64,000 nt of DNA from Variovorax sp. J22G73 (GTDB lineage: Bacteria > Pseudomonadota > Gammaproteobacteria > Burkholderiales > Burkholderiaceae_C). The notes under the pieces are model-generated. The model saw only the letters and a list, made by a program, of their open reading frames with translations, made no database searches and had not been told where the DNA came from. The stretch covers positions 1-64,000 of the forward strand of contig NZ_JASZYK010000021.1 in assembly GCF_030317035.1 (NCBI RefSeq), read 5' to 3'. Below are positions 1-8,741 of the stretch, piece after piece. The translations under genes and the position numbers were made by a program. How positions within the stretch are numbered: the first letter of the stretch is position 1; every line of letters begins with the position of its first letter.

Positions 1-1
1 C

Positions 2-1168
2 GCCCTGGCGAGCCTGGCCGGGCCGCTGGCCGCGGCGTTCGAGGCCCAGGCCGCGGTGATCGCCGAGCAGTCGCGCCTGCATGTGGAGGGCGAGATTCCG
101 CACGAGACGGCCGCGGCCGTCGTGCAGTGGTTGTCCGCGGCGCGGGCCAGCGACGAGATCGTGACGCTGCACGAGCGCGCCAGCCTGCCCGAGCACCTGC
201 AGCCGCTGTGCGGCGTGTGGTGCGGCTTTCTGGCGCTGCGCTTCGACGCCATCGACAACGGCTGGCTGCTGCTCGCGCGTAAGGAACAGATCGAGACCAT
301 CAACTGGGGCGGCAAGCCCGAGAAGCACTACGTGTCGGGCCCGCTGGGCCCGCGCCTGACGCCGCGCGGCTCGTTCGACATCTGGAAGCAGACCGTGAGC
401 GACACCAGCGTGCCGTGGGGCGCGCCTGAAGTCGAATTCGCGGGGCAGCTGCGCGACGAGCTGATTCGCGCCAGTGCGGCGCGCAATGCCGAGGTTTACA
501 AATCTCGAAATGAGCTGATTGCCGTGCTGGGGCATGACCTGCGCGACCCGTTGCAGGCGATTTCCATGGCCGCCAAGCTGATGGAACGCAGCCTGCCCGA
601 GGGCAACACGGTGGGCGAGCGTCTGGGGCAGCGCATCCAGTCGTCGAGCAGCCGCATGGGGCGCCTGATTGGCCAGGTGCTGGATGCGTCACGCCTGCAG
701 AGCGGTCTCGGGCTGCAGGTGCAGGCGGTGCCGATGGACATCGCCCGCTTGCTGGAAGACGCGATGGACGAGGCCCTGACGGCCTACCCTGGTTCGCAGA
801 TCGAGCTGAAGGCGCCGAAGTCGCTCGCCATGGTCGGCGACCCGGACCGCATGGCCCAGCTCATCGGCAACCTCGTGAGCAATGCGCGCCACCACGGCTT
901 GCCCGGCGAACCGGTGCGCGTGGCGCTAGAACAAGAAGGCAATGTGGTGGTGCTCCGGGTCGCGAACACGGCGCCGGCCATCGACGCGGCCCTGGTGCCC
1001 GAGCTGTTCAGCGCGTTCAAGCGTCGCATCGGGCCGAACGAACGCAACAAGAGCGGGCTCGGGCTGGGCCTGCACATCGCGCAGGCCATCGTGAAGTCGC
1101 ACAACGGGAGCATCGCGTACAGCCATGTCGATGGACAGGTGGTGTTCACGGTGCGGATTCCAAGGTGA
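2..1168 (+). CDS. Phytochrome-like sensor histidine kinase, 3' part
   Basis: The frame is open to the left window edge, so the gene starts outside and only the C-terminal ~390 residues are visible. The first part (about nt 200-480) reads like the end of a phytochrome PHY domain, including INWGGKPEK and LTPRGSFDIWKQTV. A histidine kinase core follows: H-box AVLGHDLRDPLQAI with the phospho-accepting His at nt ~533, N-box NLVSNARHHG, and G-box GLGLGLHIAQAIVKSHNGS. No receiver domain follows before the stop. The expected role is autophosphorylation in response to light or redox via a bilin in the missing N-terminal half, with phosphotransfer to an unseen regulator. No transmembrane segment is visible, so it is probably cytoplasmic. 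Confidence 0.88.
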   Translation, partial: ALASLAGPLAAAFEAQAAVIAEQSRLHVEGEIPHETAAAVVQWLSAARASDEIVTLHERASLPEHLQPLCGVWCGFLALRFDAIDNGWLLLARKEQIETINWGGKPEKHYVSGPLGPRLTPRGSFDIWKQTVSDTSVPWGAPEVEFAGQLRDELIRASAARNAEVYKSRNELIAVLGHDLRDPLQAISMAAKLMERSLPEGNTVGERLGQRIQSSSSRMGRLIGQVLDASRLQSGLGLQVQAVPMDIARLLEDAMDEALTAYPGSQIELKAPKSLAMVGDPDRMAQLIGNLVSNARHHGLPGEPVRVALEQEGNVVVLRVANTAPAIDAALVPELFSAFKRRIGPNERNKSGLGLGLHIAQAIVKSHNGSIAYSHVDGQVVFTVRIPR

Positions 1169-1449
1169 ATCACATATCTGGGGCCGCGTAGAGTGCAGTT
1201 TTAACGGGCTATCGATACTAGAAGCAGCCCACGCCAACCACCCGAACAACTTGACAATGATTTTGGTATTTAAGTCACGGCCCCTCACACCCAGGCGGGC
1301 GTGGCCGGTGCAGTGGTGCGCAGCGAGCGAATCGAGGACGTACTCAAGTGCCAATTGCGTCCGCTGAACGTAAGCGTCCAGTCATCCCATCTTCACCGGC
1401 CGCACGCGGTTCACTCGGACTGCTGCCGTGCTCCGACGAGCAACGCTTT
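1169..1449. other. Intergenic stretch, no gene recognised
   Basis: Only short overlapping frames without family resemblance occur here. Composition is lower in GC than the flanking kinase gene, and the stretch leads into the decayed copy of the IS66 passenger gene. Confidence 0.5.
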
Positions 1450-1899
1450 CTATGAGATGAGGACGGCCAGCAGCAAGAATTTCTCGGCGTCAGTTCGCAC
1501 GCGGAGGGGGTCGTGCTCGCCGAGGTAGACGGACACGAACGCAAGCAGGCAGCGCTCGGGTGGTCGGCGCAGGACTTTGTGGTCAATTATTCGACGAGGT
1601 CTGGCGGCACGCCTTCGGTGAACCTCACCGTCGCCGTCACCCGCCGCAAGCAGGTTTCCTAGAATTTTGTAGAGATCGTTGCCAAGGCGTGCACACAGTG
1701 CATCATGGCCTGGAAGGCGACCAGCAGAACGTGGATTGGCACCTCGAGCTGCAGCATGTCGACACCGTTGCGAGGCAACACGAGGGATTGAGGCCAGCGG
1801 GTTGGGCTGCTGGACGTGGGTTTCGTCAGCAAGCTCAATCTTTTGCTGCGTGCTCATGCGATCGACGGCGATGGCCCGTAGCTCCGAGCCAGCTTTCAA
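1450..1899 (-). pseudogene. Frameshifted copy of the IS66 passenger gene (see 60650-61153)
   Basis: The minus-strand frame begins with VDRMSTQQKIELADE and QQPNPL and ends with ERCLLAFVSVYLGEHD and LRVRTDAEKFLLLAVL. Both ends align with the intact protein at 60650-61153 (VDRMSAQQKVELADE; ERYLLAFVYGYLGQHD). The middle third is in another frame, where pieces resembling the intact LQLEVPIHVLLVAFQAM segment can be read, so at least two frameshifts separate the conserved ends. The C-terminal tail (NLVECVAY in the intact copy) is missing. No tnpC-like sequence adjoins it, so either its IS has decayed or this gene family also exists outside IS66. Function of the family is unknown. Confidence 0.7.
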
Positions 1900-2204
1900 G
1901 ATGGTCGATCTGGAGGCTCACGGGAGTTCAACGAATCCGACACAGTGCCATCCCTGCGATGTTTTGGATGGGAGGCGACAGCACAAGCGTGTCGCATTAT
2001 TCTGCCGATGGTGGGGCGAGGCACATGCCGATGCGTAGCATCCTCCACCGGCTTGCATCTCCACTGGTTGCAGGCCGCTTCGCTGGCGACGTTGTAGATC
2101 TGCGTATCGCGCCTCGCAGCTCGGCAACGAGCATGGTCCGGCGTTCAGGTGAATGCCCTCGGCCTGGCACACCCAGCGGGAGCGATGAACGACGTTGACG
2201 CCCG
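1900..2204. other. Gap without a recognisable gene
   Basis: Several short overlapping frames occur on both strands, but none has a ribosome binding site or recognisable motif. The stretch lies between the passenger-gene remnant and the terminator of the siderophore receptor. Confidence 0.45.
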
Positions 2205-2244
2205 AAAAGGCGAACGGCCACAGGGGTCAGAGCCCTGTGGCCGT
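2205..2244 (-). terminator. Hairpin terminator downstream of fiu
   Basis: A perfect 12-bp stem (ACGGCCACAGGG pairing with CCCTGTGGCCGT, 2214-2244) with a 7-nt loop lies about 70 bp beyond the fiu stop. On the minus strand it is followed by a short T-rich stretch (CCTTTTC). Position and shape fit an intrinsic terminator, although the U-tract is weak. Confidence 0.55.
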
Positions 2245-2315
2245 CCTAACCAAAGAATCACGACCTTGGAGGGGATTCGTGCGTCATCGGCTGTAAAAAT
2301 TATCGCGCGCAGCGA

Positions 2316-4712
2316 TCAAAACGCGAAGTTCGCGGTGACCTTGTAAGAGCGCGGCACGCCCGGCGTGTAGCGGTAGCCGCTCTTGTTGATGGATGCCACG
2401 TAGTCCTTGTCGAACAAGTTGTAAACGTTGAACTGGATGTCGATGTTCTTGTTGATCCGGTAGGACGCCATGGCGTCGACCACCCAGTACGCGTCGACGA
2501 AAGCCGGCGTTCCCACCGCGCCGTCGGTGCCGCGCGAGAGCTTTCCGTTGTAGCGTGCGCCGCCGCCGACGGTCAGGCCGAACGGCAGCTGGTACGTGGT
2601 CCACAGCGTGAACGCCTTCTTCGGCGTGTAGGCAAGGGCGGTGGAGCCGTCGGCCAGCACCGAGGGGCCGCTCAGCACGCGGGTGTTCATGGTTGTGAAG
2701 CCCGAGGTCACGCCCCAGTTCTCGGTGATGGCGCCCGACACGCCCAGCTCCACGCCCTGCACGCGCTTCTTGCCGGTCTGGTAGTACTGCTGCGAGACCG
2801 AGTCCTGCACCACCTCGTTGCTCACGTCGGTGCGGTACAGCGCGGCCGTCAGCGCCACGCGCTTGTTCAGCACGTCCCACTTGGTGCCGAGCTCGTAGGT
2901 CTTGGCCTTCTGCGGCAGGAAGTCGGTGCGAGCGGCGCTGTTGCCGGTGCCGCCGGCGGCCAGCTGGAAGTTGGCGCCGCCCGGTGGCTGCGCCGCCGTG
3001 CCGTAGGCCGCGTACACGCTGCTGTTCTCGGTCGGCTTGTAGACCAGGCCGATCTTGCCGGACAGCAGGTTGTCGGAGAGCTTCAGGTTGGTCGGCGCGA
3101 TCGTCGCGGTCTGCGGGCCGTTGCCGGTGCGTGCCAGCGTCAGCGCGGTGGCGTCGTAGGTGGTCGAGTAGTGGTCGTAGCGCAGGCCGGCGGTCAGCTG
3201 CCATTGCTCGTTGAACTTCAGCGTGTCGAAGGCGTACAGGCCGATGGTGTCGGTGCTGCCGTCGGAGCCCGTGCCGTTGGGAACGCGGTTGTAGCCGCTC
3301 ACATAGGGGTTCGGGTTGTACAGGTTGGCGGCAGGCCACGAACCGGCCGCGGCCAGCGTGGTGCCCACGCTGGCGAAGCCCGGCGCGTAGAAGTTGTTGG
3401 CGCGCTGCGTCTCGCGAATGAACTCGAGGCCACCATTGAACGAGTGGCCGATGCCGCCCGTGTCGAACTTGGCCGACACGCTCGTCTGGTTGGTGAAGAT
3501 CGTGTTTTCCTGGTCCTTGTTGGTCGGCAGGTTGCGCGTGACGGTCCAGCTGGCGGGCAGCGTCGGAATGACGGTGTTCAAGAAGCCCGCGTTGGCGGCC
3601 GGCAGCGTGCCCACGCCGTTCGTCGACGTCAGGCCACCGCCCATGAACGACGTCAGCATGTAGTCCTGCGAGGTCTTGCCGTAGCGCGTGGTGTTGCGGA
3701 TGGTGACGTCGGGCGTCAGGTCGTGCTCGATGCGCGCGGTGAACATGTCCGCCGTGACGTTGTCGAAGTCGGAGCTGGTGCCGTAGAAGTTGCTCGAGTC
3801 CACGCGCTGCGCGGCATTCAGGTAGGTGCGGCGGGTCAGGCCGCTGCGGATCGCCGTGGCGTCGGGCGTGGTGTAGCCCGGCAGGCCGATAGTGGGCACG
3901 CCGCCGTCGGGAACGTTGTTCTGCTTGACGTGCAGGTAGTCCAGGAAGATGCGTGTCGGGCTGTTCAGGCCGAGTGCGATCGAGGGCGCGATGGCCTCGC
4001 GCTTGTTCTTCACGAAGTCGCGCCCGGCCACGCCGGCGTCTTCGACCACGGCGTTCAGGCGGAATGCCGCGCCGATGCCGTTGGCGCTGCTGAGCGACTT
4101 GTTCCAGTCGACGCTGCCGCGCTTGAAGTCCGCGCTGCCGAAGCTGAGCGATCCCAGGAAGCTGTCTTCCAGCTTGGGTTTCTTGGTCACGAGGTTGATG
4201 TAGCCGGTCGGCGAGGTGCGCCCCACGTCGGTGCCCGACGGGCCCTTCACGACCTCGACCTGGTCGATGTTGAACACGTCGCGCGACACCGAGCCCAGGT
4301 CGCGAATGCCATCCACGAAGATCGCGCTGGAGCTGTCGAAGCCGCGCATGAACACCGCATCGCCGGTGTTGGTGGCGCCGTTTTCCCCGAGGAAGAACGT
4401 GCCCACGCCGGGCGTGTTGCGCAGCGCCTCGGTCAGTGTGGTCGCGCCCTGGTCGCGAATGACCTGTTCCTTGATGACCTGGATGGTCTGGGGTGTGTTC
4501 ACCAGCGGTGCCGTGAACTTGGGGTTGGCGGAGGTGTCGGTTTTGTAGTCGGTGACGGAAGACGAGTCCTGCACGCGCACTTCGGGCAGCGCGTTCGACG
4601 ACTGAGCGAAGGCGGATGAGGAGGCGATGGCCATGAGCGTGGCAGCGGCGGCGCCGGACAGGTGTGGAACTGCGCGCGCAACGGTGTGTTTGCGGCTCTT
4701 GATGTAGGCCAT
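2316..4712 (-). CDS. fiu: Fiu-type catecholate siderophore TonB-dependent receptor
   Basis: A 798-aa outer-membrane receptor expected to import ferric catecholates with TonB-ExbB-ExbD energy. The start is at MAYIKSRKH because a good ribosome binding site (CGGAGAA) precedes it and a signal peptide follows (residues 1-36, ending SSAFA-QSS). The plug spans about residues 60-170 (TPQTIQVIKEQVIRDQGA, LRNTPGVGTFFLGENG, DAVFMRGFD, VEVVKGPSG). The rest is the 22-strand barrel, ending at NLFDKDYVASINKSGYRY and a terminal Phe. It matches E. coli Fiu motif by motif over most of its length, including the stretch LDYLHVKQNNVPDGGVPTIG. The frame stays open upstream to 4871 but would cross the Fur box. No iron-metabolism partner gene is adjacent. 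Confidence 0.93.
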   Translation of the reverse strand: MAYIKSRKHTVARAVPHLSGAAAATLMAIASSSAFAQSSNALPEVRVQDSSSVTDYKTDTSANPKFTAPLVNTPQTIQVIKEQVIRDQGATTLTEALRNTPGVGTFFLGENGATNTGDAVFMRGFDSSSAIFVDGIRDLGSVSRDVFNIDQVEVVKGPSGTDVGRTSPTGYINLVTKKPKLEDSFLGSLSFGSADFKRGSVDWNKSLSSANGIGAAFRLNAVVEDAGVAGRDFVKNKREAIAPSIALGLNSPTRIFLDYLHVKQNNVPDGGVPTIGLPGYTTPDATAIRSGLTRRTYLNAAQRVDSSNFYGTSSDFDNVTADMFTARIEHDLTPDVTIRNTTRYGKTSQDYMLTSFMGGGLTSTNGVGTLPAANAGFLNTVIPTLPASWTVTRNLPTNKDQENTIFTNQTSVSAKFDTGGIGHSFNGGLEFIRETQRANNFYAPGFASVGTTLAAAGSWPAANLYNPNPYVSGYNRVPNGTGSDGSTDTIGLYAFDTLKFNEQWQLTAGLRYDHYSTTYDATALTLARTGNGPQTATIAPTNLKLSDNLLSGKIGLVYKPTENSSVYAAYGTAAQPPGGANFQLAAGGTGNSAARTDFLPQKAKTYELGTKWDVLNKRVALTAALYRTDVSNEVVQDSVSQQYYQTGKKRVQGVELGVSGAITENWGVTSGFTTMNTRVLSGPSVLADGSTALAYTPKKAFTLWTTYQLPFGLTVGGGARYNGKLSRGTDGAVGTPAFVDAYWVVDAMASYRINKNIDIQFNVYNLFDKDYVASINKSGYRYTPGVPRSYKVTANFAF

Positions 4713-4837
4713 GAAGTTTTTCTCCGAAAGGGGGCGGCGGCTAGGACTCGACTGGCGACGTCCTGACGGCGGCGTTCTCGCGGAGAAGCTGGGCGGACTG
4801 GCTGGGTGAGTCGATTTACAAAGTGTTTGCAAATCGC

Positions 4838-4858
4838 TGAGAATGATATTGGTTCTCA
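4838..4858 (-). promoter_or_regulatory. Putative Fur box upstream of fiu
   Basis: An interrupted palindrome TGAGAA-N9-TTCTCA containing GAATGATATT resembles the Fur consensus (GATAATGATAATCATTATC). It lies 125 bp upstream of the fiu start codon, so iron-Fur repression with a fairly long leader is expected. It is the only such site seen near the gene. Confidence 0.6.
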
Positions 4859-5211
4859 ATACCAAAAGCACAGCTTTGTTTTCAGCCCAGCGGGGTTTCG
4901 CCTGTTCCTGTTGTCGGTTGGCAACAAAAAATGGAACGCTGGTCAGCGCCTACGGCGCCAGTGCACCCTCTACTTACCGGAATGCGCGCACGCGTCCGTC
5001 CCCTTGGTTGCTGAACTGCAGCGTCGCCACGGCTCAAGGTTGCCTATCTGAAGAGCATGCACTGGGCGGCTATCGGATGTATCTCTAAGACTTCGAGCCG
5101 GCGCGCGTCGATACATGCATGACCAAGCTTCCACGTATGTGCCCGGTACCAGCACTGAATGGTGCGACAACTCATCACGGCTGCGTGAGCGCTACGCACG
5201 GGGCACACAAA
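4859..5211. other. Intergenic region between fiu promoter and small membrane-protein gene
   Basis: No convincing coding sequence was seen. Short plus-strand frames lack ribosome binding sites and family motifs. Confidence 0.5.
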
Positions 5212-5499
5212 TCAAGATGTTTGCAGCCGCTTGCTCAAACGATACAAATACCAACCGGACGCCGCCATCACCAAGCCGACATACAAAATGACCAGGGCGG
5301 CTGCCGACCCCCACCCGGAATGGGAAGACGCCAATGTTGCGAACAACGAGTCGCGGGGCAACTGAACAATGCCCCACATGAGAACCAGCGGGATGGCGCG
5401 GAGCACTACGGCAGTCCACCCGCACCACCAGAGTTCGCGCCCGCGTTGCCGAATGGCGCGACAGTTTCCGTCGAAGAATTCCAGTAGCCAGTCGTCCAT
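5212..5499 (-). CDS. Small two-helix membrane protein, hypothetical
   Basis: A 95-aa protein starting MDDWLLEFFDG. This start is chosen because AGGAGG stands six bases in front of it, although the frame extends seven codons further. Two hydrophobic segments, about residues 25-45 (TAVVLRAIPLVLMWGIVQL) and 63-83 (AAALVILYVGLVMAASGWYLY), suggest an inner-membrane hairpin. It lies 62 bp downstream of the SRAP gene on the same strand and may be co-transcribed with it. No family was recognised. Confidence 0.65.
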   Translation of the reverse strand: MDDWLLEFFDGNCRAIRQRGRELWWCGWTAVVLRAIPLVLMWGIVQLPRDSLFATLASSHSGWGSAAALVILYVGLVMAASGWYLYRLSKRLQTS

Positions 5500-5561
5500 T
5501 CGCTTCCTCCTCGTATTCACAGAGAGTATCCGCAGCGCTCGTTGGCCCCTATCGAAACGCG

Positions 5562-6485
5562 TCAGGCCGCAAGGCGGTGTTCGTAGTACGGGCGCGCGCG
5601 GTCATCGAGGATGGCGTACTGCTCATCCGGCTTTCCCAAGTCTGGCCGCAACCAGGCGTCGATGTTTTCGGGCTTGAGGGGGATGGGGCAACGGTCGTGC
5701 CCAGCTGCGCGGATCTCGTCCGGCGGCTCGTCCATGATCACGGCGAACGAGAGAAGGTCGGGCTGGCCAGGCGCCGTCCACCTGGACCACAGGCACGCGA
5801 GCCACATGTCTTGCGCTGGCTGTGGCATGAATTTGAGGATCGTGTCCTTGCCATCGCGATCGACGTGTTCGTAGAAGGCGTTGATGACCAGCACCCCGTG
5901 CGTCACGCCGAACTGGTTCCGCCAGAAGCCCTCCAGGTTGTCGCGCCGGGCGTTGTAGGTGCCCGGGTAGAGCACATCGAAGTTCGCGGGCTTGCCAGCG
6001 GGCCGGCAGTGGTAGCGCATCGGCTTGACCACGCGCTGTCCGTTCTCCCAGATCATCACCGGCGCATACACGCCCGGAAAGATCCGCGCGTCACGCGATT
6101 CGGGCTGCGTGCGTTTGAGGTCAGCCAGCTTGCCCAACCCCCATTCGACTTTTGCCGTCGCGATGCGCACCTCGTTGGTGGCGGTTTTCGTCGTCTTGAC
6201 CAAGAGCTTGCGCTCAGCGTCGGCCAAGCGCTTTCGCTGCGCGAAGATGTCCTGCTCGAGCTTCAGGGCCTGGTCAGCGTTGAAGGCGTCGATCAGCCCT
6301 TTGATCTCACGCTCCTCATCGTTCTCTGGCGCCTCGAAGGCCGCGTCCATCGCCTTGGGGATCTTGACCTTCGGATTGCCTTGGCGCTCGTAGTACAGCT
6401 CGGCGAACGCGCGCAGGGTGAGCACGCCGCCGAAGAGGCGAAAGAACTGCTTGTAGTCGGCTCGGATCTGGGCTGAATAGCACAT
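5562..6485 (-). CDS. SRAP-family DNA-protein crosslink / abasic-site protein (YedK/HMCES type)
   Basis: A 307-aa SRAP protein. The start is at MCYSAQ, whose Cys2 becomes the N-terminal catalytic residue that links covalently to abasic sites in single-stranded DNA; GGAG precedes it. Later family motifs are visible: VLVINAFYEHVD, with the conserved Glu region, and AGHDRCPIPLKPENIDAWL, with the conserved His. Residues about 46-125 form a charged, probably coiled-coil insertion (KLEQDIFAQRKRLADAERK and onwards) that makes it about 80 residues longer than E. coli YedK. It is likely to act in repair or tolerance of abasic sites. No LexA box was seen upstream. Confidence 0.88.
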   Translation of the reverse strand: MCYSAQIRADYKQFFRLFGGVLTLRAFAELYYERQGNPKVKIPKAMDAAFEAPENDEEREIKGLIDAFNADQALKLEQDIFAQRKRLADAERKLLVKTTKTATNEVRIATAKVEWGLGKLADLKRTQPESRDARIFPGVYAPVMIWENGQRVVKPMRYHCRPAGKPANFDVLYPGTYNARRDNLEGFWRNQFGVTHGVLVINAFYEHVDRDGKDTILKFMPQPAQDMWLACLWSRWTAPGQPDLLSFAVIMDEPPDEIRAAGHDRCPIPLKPENIDAWLRPDLGKPDEQYAILDDRARPYYEHRLAA

Positions 6486-6886
6486 GCGGCAACTCCACAA
6501 AAACCCGCAGGCCGCGGGCCAAGGTTCATTGAAACATCGAATCTCTTGGCTTGAGCGATAAGCGCTTGCAGACATCGATTCATGAGTGCTATCAACTGTC
6601 CACGCGATCCCGCGCAAAATGAATTTCGAAATGGGCGCAAGTTTGCCGATCGCTTACGGCAGGTTCGTAAGCGAACCAGCGTCAGCCAAAGTCAGAATTC
6701 GAGCTGAGCTTGCTTCGGCGCTGCCACGGCTGTTTTTCTCTCGGCAGCGAAAAGCGGGTCAGGCGCATAACGAGTGAACCCAGTGAAGGACGATCCAATG
6801 ATGACCTTTCTGGACCTAAGCTTATTGCCCACTGGCAGGGCCGGGCGCAACTCAACGGAGGCGATGCACGTCTTCCGGGAGAAGAG
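6486..6886. other. Divergent intergenic region, no gene recognised
   Basis: About 400 bp between the SRAP gene and the next plus-strand gene. An open frame runs from 6710 into the downstream gene, but its first part has no ribosome binding site and low-complexity content, so it is treated as non-coding. Confidence 0.45.
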
Positions 6887-7132
6887 ATGAATTCGCGCAT
6901 TCGCCGTATCTCGGTGCTCGTCGATGAGCCCGAACAAGGGCTTTTCTTCTGGGTGCTCATGGAGGAAGGCGGCGAGGCCCCGTTATGGCTTGAGATTGAG
7001 TCAGCAGCGCAGGGCTACGACACCTGGCTTGACGCGCTGCAAGCAGGGGCAAGAGCGCTCATTGAGTACGCTTTCGACGAACGCATTGGACCGCGCAAGC
7101 TTGCCTGCGACGATGGCGCCGCGCCTGTTTGA
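6887..7132 (+). CDS. Small acidic hypothetical protein
   Basis: An 81-aa protein, MNSRIRRISVLVDEPEQGL. This internal ATG is preceded by GGGAGAAGAG at proper spacing. The sequence is acidic and compact (FFWVLMEEGGEAPLWLEIE, TWLDALQAGARALIEYAFDE), looks globular, and has no membrane segment or recognised domain. Coding bias and a good start support a real gene; its function is unknown. Confidence 0.6.
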   Translation: MNSRIRRISVLVDEPEQGLFFWVLMEEGGEAPLWLEIESAAQGYDTWLDALQAGARALIEYAFDERIGPRKLACDDGAAPV

Positions 7133-7399
7133 GGGGCCGGTGTTCGAGTGCAGTTGGGCCGATCCCGGGTGCATTTTCACGGTCCCGTTTTCAACAATTA
7201 GGGTTTTGCGGCCTTTAGGCCTACAGTCGCAACACGCTGAAACAACTAGGGTCGGCGTCGAGATGCTGCTTTTCACGGCCTACGCCGTTTTCATGAGCAC
7301 CGTGTTCGTACCTCGATTCTCACTTTCGAGCGGCATCTCACCTTCTATCGCACACCGCCCCTAGCCGCTGTGCACGACCGGAAGCGCAAGCACAGCGTG

Positions 7400-7750
7400 A
7401 TGCGGAATATCCAGACTGGCAGCGGACGCCTCTTCTCCGCAACCATCGAGGGGGCACGCCCGACTCTTCAGGACACAATGGTGGCCACCAGCGTTTACAT
7501 CGGGCATCTTGAGGAAGCATTTCCCGATGCTGCCGAGCTGATCGCGTGCTACATCGCCTGGCAGCAGGAGGTGCGCCCAAATCGAGACGGCTACTCGTAT
7601 GCCGACTCCGACCGTTCACTCCGATGGCAGAAGGCACACGCTGCTGCAGAAGGCGCTGGACGGGCATGGCTCAGCAACCCCTTGCAGCAAACCTTCCAGT
7701 TCAGGCTTCACAAGGGTGCGGCGACCACCGGCCAGCCGGTTCGAGCCTAG
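7400..7750 (+). CDS. Hypothetical protein, weak support
   Basis: A 116-aa frame, MRNIQTGSGRLFSATIEG, with a plausible globular composition in its first 90 residues (VYIGHLEEAFPDAAELIACYIAWQQEVRP, SYADSDRSLRWQKAHAAAEGAGRAWLS). No clear ribosome binding site was found and the start could be ten codons earlier at 7370. No family was recognised. It overlaps other frames on both strands and may not be expressed. Confidence 0.4.
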   Translation: MRNIQTGSGRLFSATIEGARPTLQDTMVATSVYIGHLEEAFPDAAELIACYIAWQQEVRPNRDGYSYADSDRSLRWQKAHAAAEGAGRAWLSNPLQQTFQFRLHKGAATTGQPVRA

Positions 7751-7845
7751 AAGAAGCGCGTGTGCGCATGTCGCTAGACCCAGGGGCATCGCTTCATGGG
7801 CAACCGCCGGTTCATCATTGTGAGCCGCCGACGACAAATGCCTTA

Positions 7846-8064
7846 ATGAGCCAACCCGACTTTTTCAATAACCAAGTCACGATTATCCGAATTCCTTCTT
7901 GGCTTGGCCGGGACGTGCATGAAGAGCAAGAGCTTCCGCTGACCCTGGGGGACTACAAGGTGACACTGGGCAACCGCTGGACCGTCACGTCGCTGAAGAC
8001 GGACGAGGTGGTCTACAACGGCATCGGACCGGTGGAGGTTGTGCGGGAGCGCGCAAAAGCTTGA
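7846..8064 (+). CDS. Small hypothetical protein
   Basis: A 72-aa protein, MSQPDFFNNQVTIIRIPSW, ending VVYNGIGPVEVVRERAKA. The frame is open upstream, but that part is low-complexity and the ATG at 7846 begins the globular-looking, beta-rich section (LTLGDYKVTLGNRWTVTSLKTDEVV). No family was recognised and no neighbour suggests a role. Confidence 0.5.
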   Translation: MSQPDFFNNQVTIIRIPSWLGRDVHEEQELPLTLGDYKVTLGNRWTVTSLKTDEVVYNGIGPVEVVRERAKA

Positions 8065-8183
8065 AGCGATACCGGATGACCAGACTAGTCGCGCGAAACC
8101 AAAACGGGTTCAAGCCACTTCGCCGCGGCTGCTTGCGGTGATAGGCGACGACCGAGAGCCGAAGGCAGTCGGCGGCGAAGTTG

Positions 8184-8383
8184 TCAGGGCAGGAAGCGCT
8201 CGACCGCGTCGAGTTTGTCGCCAGCGGCGGAGGACTGCCGAACACCAGAACGGAGCCATCGCCGAACAAGACCGCGGAGGCGGCACTTCGCGCGGTGAAC
8301 ATTGGGCTCGCCGGTGTCCAGACGTCGAGCTCGGGCTTGGGCGAGGCCCAATGTCTCAGATGGGCCCAACGCAGTCCTAGCAT
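8184..8383 (-). pseudogene. Possible kelch-repeat protein fragment
   Basis: A minus-strand segment reads PELDVWTPASPMFTARSAASAVLFGDGSVLVFGS, which resembles one blade of a kelch or galactose-oxidase-like propeller (typically VWDP..G.F....M...R..ASATLL.DGRVLVTGG). No start, signal peptide or further blades are present, so it is at best a remnant. Confidence 0.35.
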
Positions 8384-8519
8384 TTGCTATATGGCCGACT
8401 GTCGCTGCCGATGGTGACAGCGCTGCGCATGCTGAACCCGGCGACGAGCAGCCTAGGAGGCAAGCGCAAAGCTTGCCGTGCTTAACGGCACAAAATTTCG
8501 AAAATACTTGGAATTAGGT

Positions 8520-8539
8520 ATGTAAATTTGTGTTTACAT
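8520..8539. promoter_or_regulatory. Palindromic site upstream of the autotransporter
   Basis: ATGTAAA-TTTGTG-TTTACAT is a perfect 7-bp inverted repeat with 6-bp spacing in an AT-rich island of GC-rich DNA, about 200 bp before the autotransporter start. It has the form of a dimeric regulator operator. No matching regulator gene was seen. Confidence 0.4.
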
Positions 8540-8741
8540 CTGTGATATTGCGTTTGCGCCGCGCGCCGCAGAGCGACCGGTTGTCTCAGTTGGCAGCCGC
8601 AGCAGCTTCAGCAGCACGAAGGTGAGCTGCGGCACATCGATCGCACGGGATCGCATCCGTGGTGCCGGCTTAGGACGGGCGCCAGCCGCAGCCTTTCCCG
8701 GTTTCAAGTCTTAACGCAGAGGGCCATTGCGCCCAGCCTCC

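Noticed and set aside
3171..4619. 482-codon plus-strand open frame
   Set aside because: It is antisense to the fiu gene, with arginine/valine/alanine-rich composition typical of GC-rich shadow frames; the opposite strand has clear Fiu motifs.
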